Positions 1 to 10,809 of a stretch of DNA of 64,000 bases are shown piece after piece. This DNA is from Macrostomum hystrix (lineage: Eukaryota > Platyhelminthes > Macrostomidae), in the NCBI GenBank assembly GCA_950097015.1, contig CATNEN010000038.1, positions 26,015,001 through 26,079,000 of the forward strand, written 5' to 3'. Both the position numbers and the translations under genes were made by a program. A model generated the notes under the pieces. The model ran no database searches. It was given only the letters and a program-made list of their open reading frames with translations, and was not told where the DNA came from. How positions within the stretch are numbered: position 1 is the first letter of the stretch; each line of letters opens with the position of its first letter.

Positions 1-3000
1 GACCACCCCGAACATTCAGGCCTGTACTACCTGATCGCCCTGGTTGGTCCGGCCAGCGGCTATCTACTCGGTGGCATCATCGTGAACATCTACGTTGACC
101 TGGAGAAGCCCAAGGAGCTCAGTCCCGACGACACGAACCTCTGGGTCGGTGCCTGGTGGATTGGCTTCCTGATCTCGGGCTCGATCTCAGTCCTGGGCGT
201 CCTGCCTATGTTCGGCTTCCCGAAGAGCTTCAGAGGCTCGGCTAAGAAGCGAGCGGCCAGGAAAGAGGAGAGCTACGGTGACTCAGCTCAACGCAGCGCC
301 CAGCTGACTGTCACGATGAAAGACTTCCTGCCGACAGCCAGGATCATCTTCGGCATACCGACATTTGTCTGCCTGACCCTAGCTGGCACTGCGGCCAGCA
401 TCACCATCACGGGCTTGGCGACGTTCGGCCCGAAGCTGATGCAGCAGTTCTTCCGCATGGCAGCCAGCACGGCAACGCTGACTATTGGCCTGGTGTCCGT
501 GCCTTGCGGCGCCCTGGGCCTCTTCACCGGCGCCATGGTCATCAGATTCATCACAATGCCTGTTCAGCGGCTAATCTGGATGAATGTCGGCGCATCGGCG
601 GCTGCTCTGGCATTGGTCAGCTCCTTCATAGTGCGCTGCAGTCCTCAACTGATGGCGGGTGTCACGGCGCCCTACCCGGAAGCGAAATTCTCAGCCGGTA
701 TGGCGCCGAATTTTAATGCGCCCTGCAATTACAACTGCAGCTGCAAGCAGAACAAGTTCATGTTCGACCCGGTCTGCTCCGCTAACGGCGTGCTGCACTT
801 TTCACCTTGCTTTGCTGGCTGTCAGGGCGGCAACGAATCGTTTGTGCTTGAAGGAGTGAGCTTTGGTTAACTTGTCTGGGATGAAATGTGTTTCCATAGG
901 AATAAAACCCGATTAACTAGATTTCATTTGTTAGAAAATATATATGCCTGCAACAAACCAGAAAGATACTTAATAAACGGAATAGAAAGACACCTGTTAG
1001 ACCAGAAAGACACCTGTTAGACTTGAAAGACACCTGTTAGACTAGAAAGACACCTGTTAGACTAGAAAGACACCTGTTAGACTTAAAAGACACCTGTTAT
1101 ACTAGAAAGACACCTGTTATGCTAGAAAGACACCTGTTAGACTTAAAAGACACCTGTTATACTAGAAAGACACCTTTTATACTAGAAAGACACCTGTTAG
1201 ACTTGAAAGACACCTGTTAGACTAGAAAGACACCTGTTAGACTTAAAAGACACCTGTTAGACTAGAAAGACACCTGATAGACAAGAAAGACACCTGTTAG
1301 ACTAGAAAGACACCTGTTAGACTTAAAAGACACCTGTTATACTAGAAAGACACCTGTTATACTAAAAAGACACCTGATAGACAAGAAAGACACCTGTTAG
1401 ACTAGAAAGACACATGTAAGACTAAAAGGGCACCAGTTAGACTAAAAGACACCTGATAGACAAGAAAGACACCTGTTAGACTAGAAAGACACATGTAAGA
1501 CTAAAAGGACACCAGTTAGACTAAAAGACACCAGTTAGACTAAAAGACACCTGTTAGACTAGCAAGACACCTGTTAGACAGACTACTAAGACACCAGTTC
1601 AGAGAGGCAGGAAATGCACTTAAAAGATGAGAATTATATAAGAGAACATAAAAACGAAAAGAACATAAAACCTGTCGCCTACCTTCGTGACATTTCTTTG
1701 CATCCACCAAACCAAAACACCAATACAGAAGCGGTACTACTCCAACTGTTCCTGCATCTCCGGCAGCAAGCTAATTAACGGTCAGAACATATCGGCCGTG
1801 TCTGGCGATTGTCCCAGCACAGAGTGCACATCGGCCCCGCTATTCTTAGCTCTAGTTGGCTTCTTCATGTTTTTCATGTTTTTCATCACCATTCCAACAC
1901 TGCAGGCCATTATGCGGTGAGTGTAACTGAAACCGTCAATTATTAGAGCTACTATTTTTTGCAGCTTTCAAAAAAACTTTGAGCAAAGATAGCTCAAAGT
2001 AGTTCTTTGTGTCCTCGGGGCCTGTGGCTTCAATTGAAGGACGGTCAAACAAACCAATCTTGTGAGGTTTCTGTCTTTTATTTAGTCTTGTTTGAGTCTA
2101 GATTTTCTATCTCTCTGAAAGTTTCATTTATTTTCTCTAGTTTCTACATTGCCAGTCTATTTTTCGTGACCCTGTGTACCCAGCTTCGTCAAGGCTTTTC
2201 TTTAAGTCGAGTGGATCCAAGTGACACAAAGGCCCGTATGCAGAAAGCCTAGCCCAGTCTAGCTAGTCTGGACTGGGTAGTTTGGTCTATGGTCTTGAAA
2301 TCGGTATGCATAAAAGCTAGTCACGACTACCATGATGAGTCTAGGCTAGACCAGTCTGGGCTAGACCGAGCGCCAAACTTAAGCGCCAAATCCTCAACGG
2401 ATTCCACGTTGTCTATGGTCCTTCTATGGGTGGGGAAAGAGTGGTAGTTTTTCCGATTTATGAATTCGTCGGGAAAATTCTCGTTGGGTGGCCTTTGAAT
2501 TCGTACGTGCGTGCAATCGATCGCACCGATTACATCATGCAGGCAGTTGACAAATTTGGCGAAACCCTGTTGAAACGCGTGTCCGCTCAACACCTGGCTC
2601 TGGATAGTGGATATTATCCAATTGGACATTAATTGCTCTTACCACTTTCCAGTAGCAGCGGGACATCGTGCTCTGGTCAATACCTCCAAGAGCAGACAAG
2701 TTCTGCTGAAAGCTGCCAGTGCCAAGATAAGACAGTGTCAAGCACAGTTGCAGCATGGGAGTGAGACTCTTGTTTCGCTGGGTTGCTCTTTCAAGATCTG
2801 TCTCGACTAGTTCCACCAGTGCAACTAGTGACCGCGGTTCAAACCGAAACAGTCTTTTGATCTCAACCTCTGAGAATTGTTGAAGTGGTTCCAACCGATC
2901 ACGAAAAATGCGCTGCCGACGGAGGTCTTGTTGAACTAAATCAACAGCTAATAAAATATTCATTTCTGTAAATCTTGGCTGTCTTGGGCAATGAAAAAGC

Positions 3001-4136
3001 CAGTATCCTAGACTGCTCCAGAGTAGTCTAGGTTTTTTTCTAGACCGGACTAGCTAGTTGTAACTTTTATGCATACCAAAAATAAGACGCAACTAGCTAG
3101 GACTGAGCTACCCTAGTTCTGTCTATGGTAGACTCGACTGGCTTTATGTTTCTTCATACCAAGTCCTAGTCTGGACTAGTTTTTCTAGACCGGACTACCA
3201 TAGACTGAGCTTTCTGCATACGGGCCAATATGTTACCACTCATCAAACCAACCAAGCGAATTAAAAGTTCGTCCACAAATATTGACCATCGAATCCTAAT
3301 TCCACTAAAACCACGACCCTGAGCTCGATTCCGCGGCGCGAGGCCACATTCATTTGTGGTGCAGCCTCGGAGAGAAGGCTTGGAGTCTTGTCGTGCGATT
3401 TAAGATTCTAAAGTCCAACAACGAATGCACAGTGAGAGTGTACACGGCCTGACGATGAGAAAGTCAGGGCAGATGTACACACCTGTGTGAGTTTAAATGT
3501 AACTAATCGAATTCAAATATCACCCGCAATTGACTTCCATCATTCCACAGCGTCATCCCCACCGACCTGAAAGACTTTGGCATCGGCATACAGATTGTGA
3601 TCATGCGCTTGCTAGGCAGCATCCCCGCTCCGCTGCTACTGGGACGCCTCATCGACACAACTTGCAGCGTCTGGAACGGCAGCTGCGGCCAGCAGGGCTC
3701 CTGCATCTACTATGATGCCCACTGGCTGTGGGTGCTCATTCTGCTGTTCGCCGGCGGCCTGAAAGTCATCGAACTCGGCTTCTTCATCGCCTCCGTGCTG
3801 CTGTACAGACCGTCTGTCAAGCAGTCGGCTAATGGCGACGCTAACGCGACCAACGAGTTGGCTTCGAACTCGCCGAAGAATGTTCTGACAATCGAGTTCC
3901 GCCGACGAAGCAGCAACTCGGCCGCGGTGGTGGCCAACGGAGGCGGTTCGCACGAGCCGGAGCCGACTGGAAACGGTCGTCGACTAAGCGGCAGCGACAA
4001 TCCGGCCTTCACCAATGGCGACGTCAAATCGGCGACGGGTTCAAGTCGAGCCAGTGTTAGCAGTCAAAGTCCAGCTCTACCAATGACCAATGGTCATTCG
4101 ATAATTGGCGAGACCATCGAGTTTAAAATTGATTGA
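1..4136 (+). CDS. Organic anion transporter (OATP/SLCO family), 3' part of gene
   Basis: Three exons are visible: 1-855, 1729-1916 and 3551-4136 (stop TGA). The gene starts left of the window; the frame is open from base 1. Donors are GGA/GTGAGC and GCG/GTGAGT, acceptors ATACAG and CCACAG, and the phases (0, then 2) join cleanly. The first exon has the OATP-type stretch NLWVGAWWIGFLISG and further membrane segments. A Kazal-like extracellular loop follows, with cysteines in CNYNCSC, PVC, SPCFAGC and, after the intron, NCSC and GDC. The last exon has the family motif MRLLGSIPAPLLLG and a final membrane helix, then a Ser/Asn-rich cytoplasmic tail. The family carries organic anions such as steroid conjugates and eicosanoids across the plasma membrane; the substrate here is unknown. 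Intron 1 holds a 20-bp minisatellite, and intron 2 holds a Harbinger relic and a SINE fragment. Confidence 0.9.
972..1600. repeat. Minisatellite, 20-bp unit, OATP intron 1
   Basis: About 30 tandem copies of a 20-bp unit, ACCTGTTAGACTAGAAAGAC, with variants (TTAAAAGAC, CTGATAGACAAG). Copies are cleanest in the middle and degrade toward 1600. The sense strand repeats ACCTGTTAG, a core also found in two MATCAP introns. Confidence 0.95.
2231..3226. mobile_element. Non-autonomous PIF/Harbinger DNA transposon
   Basis: The ends are perfect 18-bp inverted repeats: GGCCCGTATGCAGAAAGC at 2231 and its complement ending at 3226. Subterminal AGTCTAG/CTAGACT-type palindromic repeats flank a minus-strand transposase remnant. 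Harbinger elements normally duplicate three bases; the flanks here (CAAA and AATA) do not give a clear duplication. The element lies in OATP intron 2. Confidence 0.8.
2327..2963 (-). pseudogene. Broken Harbinger (HARBI1-like) transposase
   Basis: Two overlapping minus-strand frames (2963-2535 and 2629-2327) carry consecutive HARBI1-like parts. The first has the N-terminal helical region with LSYLGTGSFQ and DQSTMSRCYWKV. The second has AIDCTHVRI, which carries the first acidic residue of the DDE catalytic site, followed by INRKNYHS. The frame shifts between them, and the family similarity stops right after YHS, so the other two catalytic acids are missing. The protein cannot be an active transposase. 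Confidence 0.8.
3313..3494 (+). mobile_element. SINE family 1 fragment (5' and 3' truncated)
   Basis: It starts inside the tRNA-like head (CTGAGCTCGATTCCGCGG), runs through GGCCACATTCATTTG and GAGAGAAGGCTTGG, and ends at GTACACACCTGTGTGAG. It matches the central body of the full copies at 13657, 29756 and 56769. It lies in OATP intron 2, just before the last exon. Confidence 0.8.
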
Positions 4137-5107
4137 TTTTGTGTTTTAAATTATACTAATCGTTTTCCGGATTTTTTGCGAAGCAATTTAACAAAAAATC
4201 TCATAACTAGAAATTGTTCAGTTTAAAATTGATTGCTTCGCAATTAACTTTGATTGTTACTTTAAGCTGCGCCACTACATTCCGATAATGAAGTTTGAAG
4301 ATTTTTTACGTTTGTGCTTTTGTTTTTCTGACTGGCAATTACTACTAATGTTAAGATGAGGTCAGTATATTTACTTATTATTTAAGTCAACAGTTTGCTT
4401 ATATTATTTGCTCAAATATTTTAGCTACTTATAAATGCGATATATCAATTCAAAACGCAATTTATTTGAAATATAATGCTTTAACATGACTGTTGTGATG
4501 AAAATATTTCTTTAAATAACATTTTGCCTGTCACAACTGGTTTTCCTGTGTGCCTATTTATTTTGTTTAAGAATTTAAAGTAAAAATGCATTAAATTACA
4601 TGCTTTTGTAAAAAGACACAGTTATTGTCTTCATGCAAGTACTAAATTGGTTATTTATTTTTTAGAATTTTCTGAAGTTATGTACTTCAAAAAATAAGAA
4701 CATAAATGGAAGAAATTTTTCTACGCCGCAATATGTTTACTTGCAGTAGTAGTTATCGCGCAACTACAAATAGAAATGCTAAATCTTTATACATGCAGGG
4801 AAGAGTTTATCTAGAAAAAAAAGTTGGAAAGAAAAATTTGTTTGAAATGAATAATTTGTTTGAATAACAAAATTAATTGTTGTTAAATTCAAACTTTTTT
4901 GAGGTATTGTGCAGGTATCTAGAAAATATGCCACATGGAAAATATATATACAAAAATCTACAGCTGTAAAATAGATTACTTGATTATAATATCTAGGCCC
5001 TAATGCATGGTTTAAGTTAATAAAATTTATACCATTCCAAGATTGCCTGACTAAGCTATGGTGTGTTATAGTAGCTATATGACATAATAAATACTCGTAA
5101 CATTGTA
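4137..5107. other. 3' region of OATP and spacer
   Basis: AT-rich unique sequence after the OATP stop. It will include the OATP 3' UTR, but I see no clear polyadenylation signal close to the stop. No second gene is visible; short open frames on both strands have no family features. Confidence 0.6.
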
Positions 5108-5216
5108 CCATGTGAATAACTTTTAGTTCACGTGTGAATAGCCTATGGTTCACGTGTGAATAGCCTATGGTTCACGTGTGAATAGCCTATGGTTCACGTG
5201 TGAATAGCCTATTTTC
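5108..5216. repeat. Short tandem repeat, 22-bp unit
   Basis: About four and a half copies of a 22-bp unit containing TTCACGTGTGAATAGCCTA. Each copy includes the palindromic E-box core CACGTG inside TTCACGTGTGAA. Confidence 0.9.
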
Positions 5217-5454
5217 CTTGAAAAAAAATAGAAGATCAATGAAATATAGTAGTTCTGAAATTACAAAAAATGTTTTCATAGTCTTAAGATCTACAGAAAA
5301 CTGTTTCAATCGAAAAAAACATACCTAGATTAAAAATAACTGAGAAAAAGCTCATTTTCTTAACAATCGCAGGTTGGATTTTGAAAAGTGGGCTCACGAA
5401 TTTTTTTATTGGATTTTTGGTTAGAATTGGGCCAGGTCAGAGGTTCGATTTTAA

Positions 5455-6858
5455 ATGGGTCAGATTTGGATCAAAGTTATGGGTCAAGTGTGGGTCAGAG
5501 TTATGGGTCTGGTGTGGGTTAGATTTATGGGTCTGGTGTGGGTCAGAGTTATGGGTCTGGTGTGGATCAGAGTAATGGGTCTGGTGTGGGTCAGAGTAAT
5601 GGGTCTGGTGTGGGTTAGAGTTATGGGTCTGGTGTGGATCAGAGTAATGGGTCTGGTGTGGGTCAGAGTTATGGGTCTGGTGTGGGTCAGAGTTATGGGT
5701 CTGGTGTGGGTCAGAGTTATGGGTCTGGTGTGGGTCAGAGTTATGGGTCTGGTGTGGGTTAGAGTTATGGGTCTGGTGTGGATCAGAGTAATGGGTCTGG
5801 TGTGGGTCAGAGTTATGGGTCTGGTGTGGGTCAGAGTTATGGGTCTGGTGTGGATCAGAGTTATGGGTCTGGTGTGGGTCAGAGTTATGGGTCTGGTGTG
5901 GGTCAGAGTAATGGGTCTGGTGTGGGTCAGAGTTATGGGTCTGGTGTGGGTCAGAGTTATGGGTCTGGTGTGGGTCAGAGTTATGGGTCTGGTGTGGATC
6001 AGAGTTATGGGTCTGGTGTGGGTCAGAGTTATGGGTCTGGTGTGGGTCAGAGTTATGGGTCTGGTGTGGGTCAGAGTTATGGGTCTGGTGTGGGTCAGAG
6101 TTATGGGTCTGGTGTGGGTCAGAGTTATGGGTCTGGTGTGGGTCAGAGTTATGGGTCTGGTGTGGGTCAGAGTTATGGGTCTGGTGTGGGTTAGATTTAT
6201 GGGTCTGGTGTGGGTCAGAGTTATGGGTCTGGTGTGGATCAGAGTAATGGGTCTGGTGTGGGTCAGAGTAATGGGTCTGGTGTGGGTTAGAGTTATGGGT
6301 CTGGTGTGGATCAGAGTAATGGGTCTGGTGTGGGTCAGAGTTATGGGTCTGGTGTGGGTCAGAGTTATGGGTCTGGTGTGGGTCAGAGTTATGGGTCTGG
6401 TGTGGGTCAGAGTTATGGGTCTGGTGTGGGTTAGAGTTATGGGTCTGGTGTGGATCAGAGTAATGGGTCTGGTGTGGGTCAGAGTTATGGGTCTGGTGTG
6501 GGTCAGAGTTATGGGTCTGGTGTGGATCAGAGTTATGGGTCTGGTGTGGGTCAGAGTTATGGGTCTGGTGTGGGTCAGAGTAATGGGTCTGGTGTGGGTC
6601 AGAGTTATGGGTCTGGTGTGGGTCAGAGTTATGGGTCTGGTGTGGGTCAGAGTTATGGGTCTGGTGTGGATCAGAGTTATGGGTCTGGTGTGGGTCAGAG
6701 TTATGGGTCTGGTGTGGGTCAGAGTAATGGGTCTGGTGTGGGTCAGAGTTATGGGTCTGGTGTGGGTCAGAGTTATGGGTCTGGTGTGGGTCAGAGTTAT
6801 GGGTCTGGTGTGGGTCAGAGTTATGGGTCTGGTGTGGGTCAGATATATGGGTCAGGTG
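5455..6858. repeat. Minisatellite, 24-bp unit, at the 3' end of MATCAP
   Basis: About 58 copies of a 24-bp unit starting ATGGGTCTGGTGTGGG, with few point variants (GATCAG, TTAGAG, AGTAAT). The variant pattern itself repeats with a period of 672 bp. The unit length is a multiple of three, so all 24-bp-phased frames without a stop stay open, but nothing suggests a protein. On the minus strand the array starts about 10 bases after the MATCAP stop codon. Confidence 0.95.
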
Positions 6859-6868
6859 GGTGCGTCAG

Positions 6869-9800
6869 TCACGCGTCGGTCAGGCAGGTTTGCGGATCCA
6901 GCAGTGGCGCCACCGGCGTCACCTGACGGTGCTTGCGACTGCCGCTGGTACGGGCGCTCCGCTGACGCCGACGAAGTCGCCAGCCGAGGCAGCAGATGCC
7001 GAAACCCATTCGTTTGACCTCCGGCTGTGAGCGCAGCTCAGAGCACAGATTTGTCTGCAACAGTTCCTCCAGGAGATCCTGTCTGGTCAGGCCAGGCGAT
7101 GACGGGTTGTCCAGATTGACCACCACATCGGACAGGCCGTTGATGCGCCTGATGAAGGCTAGCCGCTGTCGATAGGCCTTTTAAAAAATTTAAATTTTGT
7201 AGATTCTCTAGCTCTTTTGCAGCATGGCTAAACTCTATTACACAATCTAATATGTTTATTACAGAACTGTAATGTCTACCTCCGCTACAGAACTGTCTAC
7301 CTCAGTTACAGAACTGTCTACCTCCGCTACAGAACTGTCTACCTCAGTTACAGAACTGTCTACCTCCGCTACAGAACTGTCTACCTCAGTTACAGAACTG
7401 TCTACCTCAGTTACAGAACAGTCTACCTCAGTTACAGAACTGTCTACTTCCGCTACAGAACTGTCTACCTCAGTTACAGAACAGTCTACCTCAGTTACAG
7501 AATAGTGAACTTTAGTTACAGAACAGTCTACCTCAGTTACAGAACAGTCTACCTCAGTTACAGAACAGTCTACCTCAGTTACAGAATAGTGCATTTTAGT
7601 TACAGAACAGTCTACCTCAGTTACAGAACTGTCTACCTCCGCTACAGAACTGTCTACCTCAGTTACAGAACTGTCTACCTCAGTTACAGAACAGTCTACC
7701 TCAGTTACAGAATAGTGAACTTTAGTTACAGAACAGTCTACCTCAGTTACAGAATAGTGAACTTTAGTTACAGAACAGTCTACCTCAGTTACAGAATAGT
7801 GCATTTTAGTTACAGAACTGTCTACCTCAGTTACAGAACTGTCTACCTCCGCTACAGAACTGTCTACCTCAGTTACAGAACAGTCTACCTCAGTTACAGA
7901 ATAGTGAACTTTAGTTACAGAGCAGTCTACCTCAGTTACAGAACAGTCTACCTCAGTTACAGAACTGTCTACCTCAGTTACAGAACAGTCTATCTCAGTT
8001 ACAGAACTGTCTACCTCAGTTACAGAACTGTCTACCTCAGTTACAGAACTGTCTACCTCAGTTACAGAACAGTCTACCTCAGTTACAGAACTGTCTACCT
8101 CAGTTACAGAACAGTCTACCTCAGTTACAGAACTGTCTACCTCAGTTACAGAACTGTCTACCTCAGTTACAGAACTGTCCACCTCAGTTACAGAACTGTC
8201 TACCTCAGTTACAGAACTGTCTACCTCAGTTACAGAACTGTCTACCTCAGATACAGAACAGTCTACCTCAGTTACAGAATAGTGAACTTTAGTTACAGAA
8301 CAGTCTACCTCAGTTACAGAATAGTGAACTTTAGTTACAGAACAGTCTACCTCAGTTACAGAACAGGCTACCTCAGTTACAGAACAGTCTACCTCAGTTA
8401 CAGAACTGTCTACCTCAGTTACAGAACAGTCTAAGGTCCCTACATTCCTCCTCAGTCTCACCTGAGTGTCTCTCATGATATCAGGATACTTCAGTCCAAC
8501 ATTGCGCAAGAATCGCCTAACTTTCGGCAGCTCAGACCAGCACAGCTTGCCGGACATGAGCTCACGAAAGTCAACCTCATCCAGGTGAGTTAGAATCTCA
8601 ACAGCGCCCTCAAAGTAGCGCTGATCTTTCCCGATTCCGCCTGGACGATTAGGATTTCCCAGAGCTCGTTTAATTCGCAAACAAATCCGCCACCTGTTCT
8701 CCGGCGATTTAACGTACTTCTCCAGGTGCCGAAAAAGGCTGCGAAAATCTAAAAACGAAGCCAAACAAGCCGCGTAATAGGAAAGAGCGCTATTGGCTAG
8801 GAGTGGCACCCGGGCATTGAAGATTGTGTGCAGTGTTGCCAAGCCTTCCTCGCTGCGAATCATCGCTTGACTGCCGGGCTGGTTGAGGCCGAAACGTCTG
8901 CGATCCGAGTACCACGGCTGCTGACCTTCGTTTACTGCGCGCATCTGGGGTTTTGGGGAATTGGCGGATTAGCTAACAATGGGAGTCGAGATTATCTAAC
9001 AGGTAGCTCTAGATTATCTAACAGGTAGCTCTAGATTATCTAACAGGTAGCTCTAGATTATCTAACAGGTAGCTCTAGATTATCTGACAGGTAGCTCTAG
9101 ATTATCTGACAGGTAGCTCTAGATTATCTGACAGGTAGCTCTAGATTATCAAACAGGTAGCTCTAGATTATCTGACAGGTAGCTCTAGATTATCAAACAG
9201 GTAGCTCTAGATTATCAAACAGGTAGCTCTAGATTATCAAACAGGTAGCTCTAGATTATACGAGTATAACAGGCGATTGGACAGTACGGCCAAGTGACTT
9301 GCTATTCTGTTACACCTGACTAGTGATTATCGGACAGGCGACTTTAGATTATCTAACCGGTGACTTGAGATGATCTAACAGGTAATTAGAAATTGCCTAG
9401 CAGGTGACTGTTACCACACTCACATAGTGCGTTCCAACCTCGTGATACATAAGGCACACAATGCCGGGCTCTCTCAGGTAATTATTCTCCCAGTTACTGC
9501 GTAGCAACAGAGTAAATTCGCGTTTCTCAGGCGCATTCATGGACCTAATTGGACCTGACGAGGTCATGAGGCCGGTGCACTGCAGATCCGGAGTCCACAG
9601 AACAGACAATTTGCCATCCAGTGCGTGATCCTGCAGGAAGGCGTGAACCAGATCCACCGCTCGATCCATTTCAATGCGAGGTCCGTAGGATGCCTGCAGA
9701 TTTGGCCAGGTTGCTATGGAACTAAGAGGTTGCTAACCGGTTTCTATGGAACTAACAGGTTGCTATGGAACTAACAGGTTGCTATGGAACTAACAGGTTG

Positions 9801-10809
9801 CTATGGAACTAACAGGTTGCTATGGAACTAACAGGTTGCTAACCGGTTTCTATGGAACTAACATTTTGCTATGAACTAACAGGTTGCTATGGAACTAACA
9901 GGTTGCTATGGAACTAACAGGTTGCTAACCGGTTTCTATGGAACTAACATTTTGCTATGAACTAACAGGTTGCTATGGAACTAACAGATGTACAAGGATT
10001 TAATTATCTATTTCATTATGGGCTGAAACATTATTTATAATTAGACGCTTCACCTCAAAGAACTGATCCAGATCGCCGAAGTCGGCAGCCACAGCTTCGA
10101 GAATGGCTCGTGCCTGGTGAAACAGTTCAAATCGGATCTGGTTCATCGGCTCGCTGAGTAACTCTTCGACACGGGAACCGCTGCCTTTCAGCTTGAACTC
10201 CGGCAATTTGCCCTCCTGATAGATTTCAATGTTACATGAGAGCAGCGTTCAAAGTGTATCAAATATTTGCAGGAGGGCTGCGGGCAATGGCACGTTAATT
10301 TGTGACTATTCGAGGAGGCAATTCTGCCCATTTCGCTGACTCCTGAGCACACACACACTTGGATACTGTACACAGGCACACGCTCACACAGGTGTATACA
10401 TCTGGCCTGACTTTCTCATCATCAGGCGGTGTCACTGTGCCTTGGAGGCTGGCCCTCAAGGGCCTAAATTGCATTACAAGTCCCCATTCGACCCCAAGCC
10501 TTCTCTGCGCCGGCTGCGCCCCAAATAAATGTGGCCTCACCACGGAATCGAATTTAGGGACCTTAGTGCGAGAGGCAAACGCGTTAACCGCTCTGCCACC
10601 GACCCAACCCTGGCAGTTGGTAAACAAAGCCATAATAAATGTCTGACCTGCAGGAAGCGCAGTTTCTCTTCCTGAGCATTGAGCGCTGAGATGGCAGTGC
10701 GGTATTCCACTGGGGTGCTATCCAAGAATTTCATCTGCGTTGCCGGCTGCTTCAAATAACGCCGGCCTTTGCCTGGCTCGTCGCTTGATGAGACACTCTT
10801 TCTTGGCAT
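6869..10809 (-). CDS. MATCAP-like tubulin tyrosine carboxypeptidase (KIAA0895/DUF1704 family)
   Basis: Five minus-strand exons: 10809-10648, 10215-10054, 9693-9424, 8944-8462 and 7177-6869, all joined in phase 0, giving 461 residues. That is close to human MATCAP1. Exon 3 ends with the zinc-peptidase motif HEVGTH (about residues 192-197). Exon 4 continues with EGQQPW and SEEGLATL (about 227-234), which should supply the third zinc ligand, and later has YYAACLASF and RICLRIKRALGNPNRPGGIG, typical of the family. Known members remove the C-terminal tyrosine of alpha-tubulin; that function is inferred here by family. The start is the first Met of exon 1 (10809). Introns 2, 3 and 4 carry three unrelated minisatellites and intron 1 a SINE. 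The gene is divergent from the otopetrin gene and convergent with OATP. Confidence 0.88.
7258..8436. repeat. Minisatellite, 21-bp unit, MATCAP intron 4
   Basis: About 56 copies of a 21-bp unit containing ACAGAACTGTCTACCTCAG, with variants such as CCGCTACAGAAC and TAGTGAACTTTAGTT. A small palindrome, ATTACAG-AA-CTGTAAT, sits at the left edge (7258-7273). The array fills most of the last MATCAP intron and stays in frame with the upstream exon. Confidence 0.95.
8985..9262. repeat. Minisatellite, 22-bp unit, MATCAP intron 3
   Basis: About 12 copies of a 22-bp unit containing ATTATCTAACAGGTAGCTCT, with CTGACAGG and CAAACAGG variants. Degenerate relatives (GATTATCTAACCGGTGACTT, GATCTAACAGGTAATTAG) continue to about 9400, close to the exon 3 donor. 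Confidence 0.95.
9709..9990. repeat. Minisatellite, 19-bp unit, MATCAP intron 2
   Basis: About 14 copies of GCTATGGAACTAACAGGTT with interspersed variants (CTAACCGGTTTC, CTAACATTTTGC). The array ends within about 20 bases of the exon 3 acceptor at 9693, so the last units form the pre-acceptor sequence of this intron. Confidence 0.95.
10264..10608 (-). mobile_element. SINE family 1, near full length, MATCAP intron 1
   Basis: On the minus strand it begins with GTGGCAGAGCGGTTAACGCG, a tRNA-type A box, followed by an AATTCGATTCC B-box-like segment. The shared body follows (GGGGCGCAG, GAGAAGGCTTGG, GATGATGAGAAAGTCAGG, GTGCTCAGGAGTCAGCG) and the shared 3' end CCGCAGCCCTCCTGCAAATA. Confidence 0.85.

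Noticed and set aside
5455-7017. 520-codon frame of an eight-residue repeat (GLVWVRVM)
   Set aside because: It follows from a 24-bp unit lacking stops. Other frames are equally open, and the frame runs into the antisense of a MATCAP exon.
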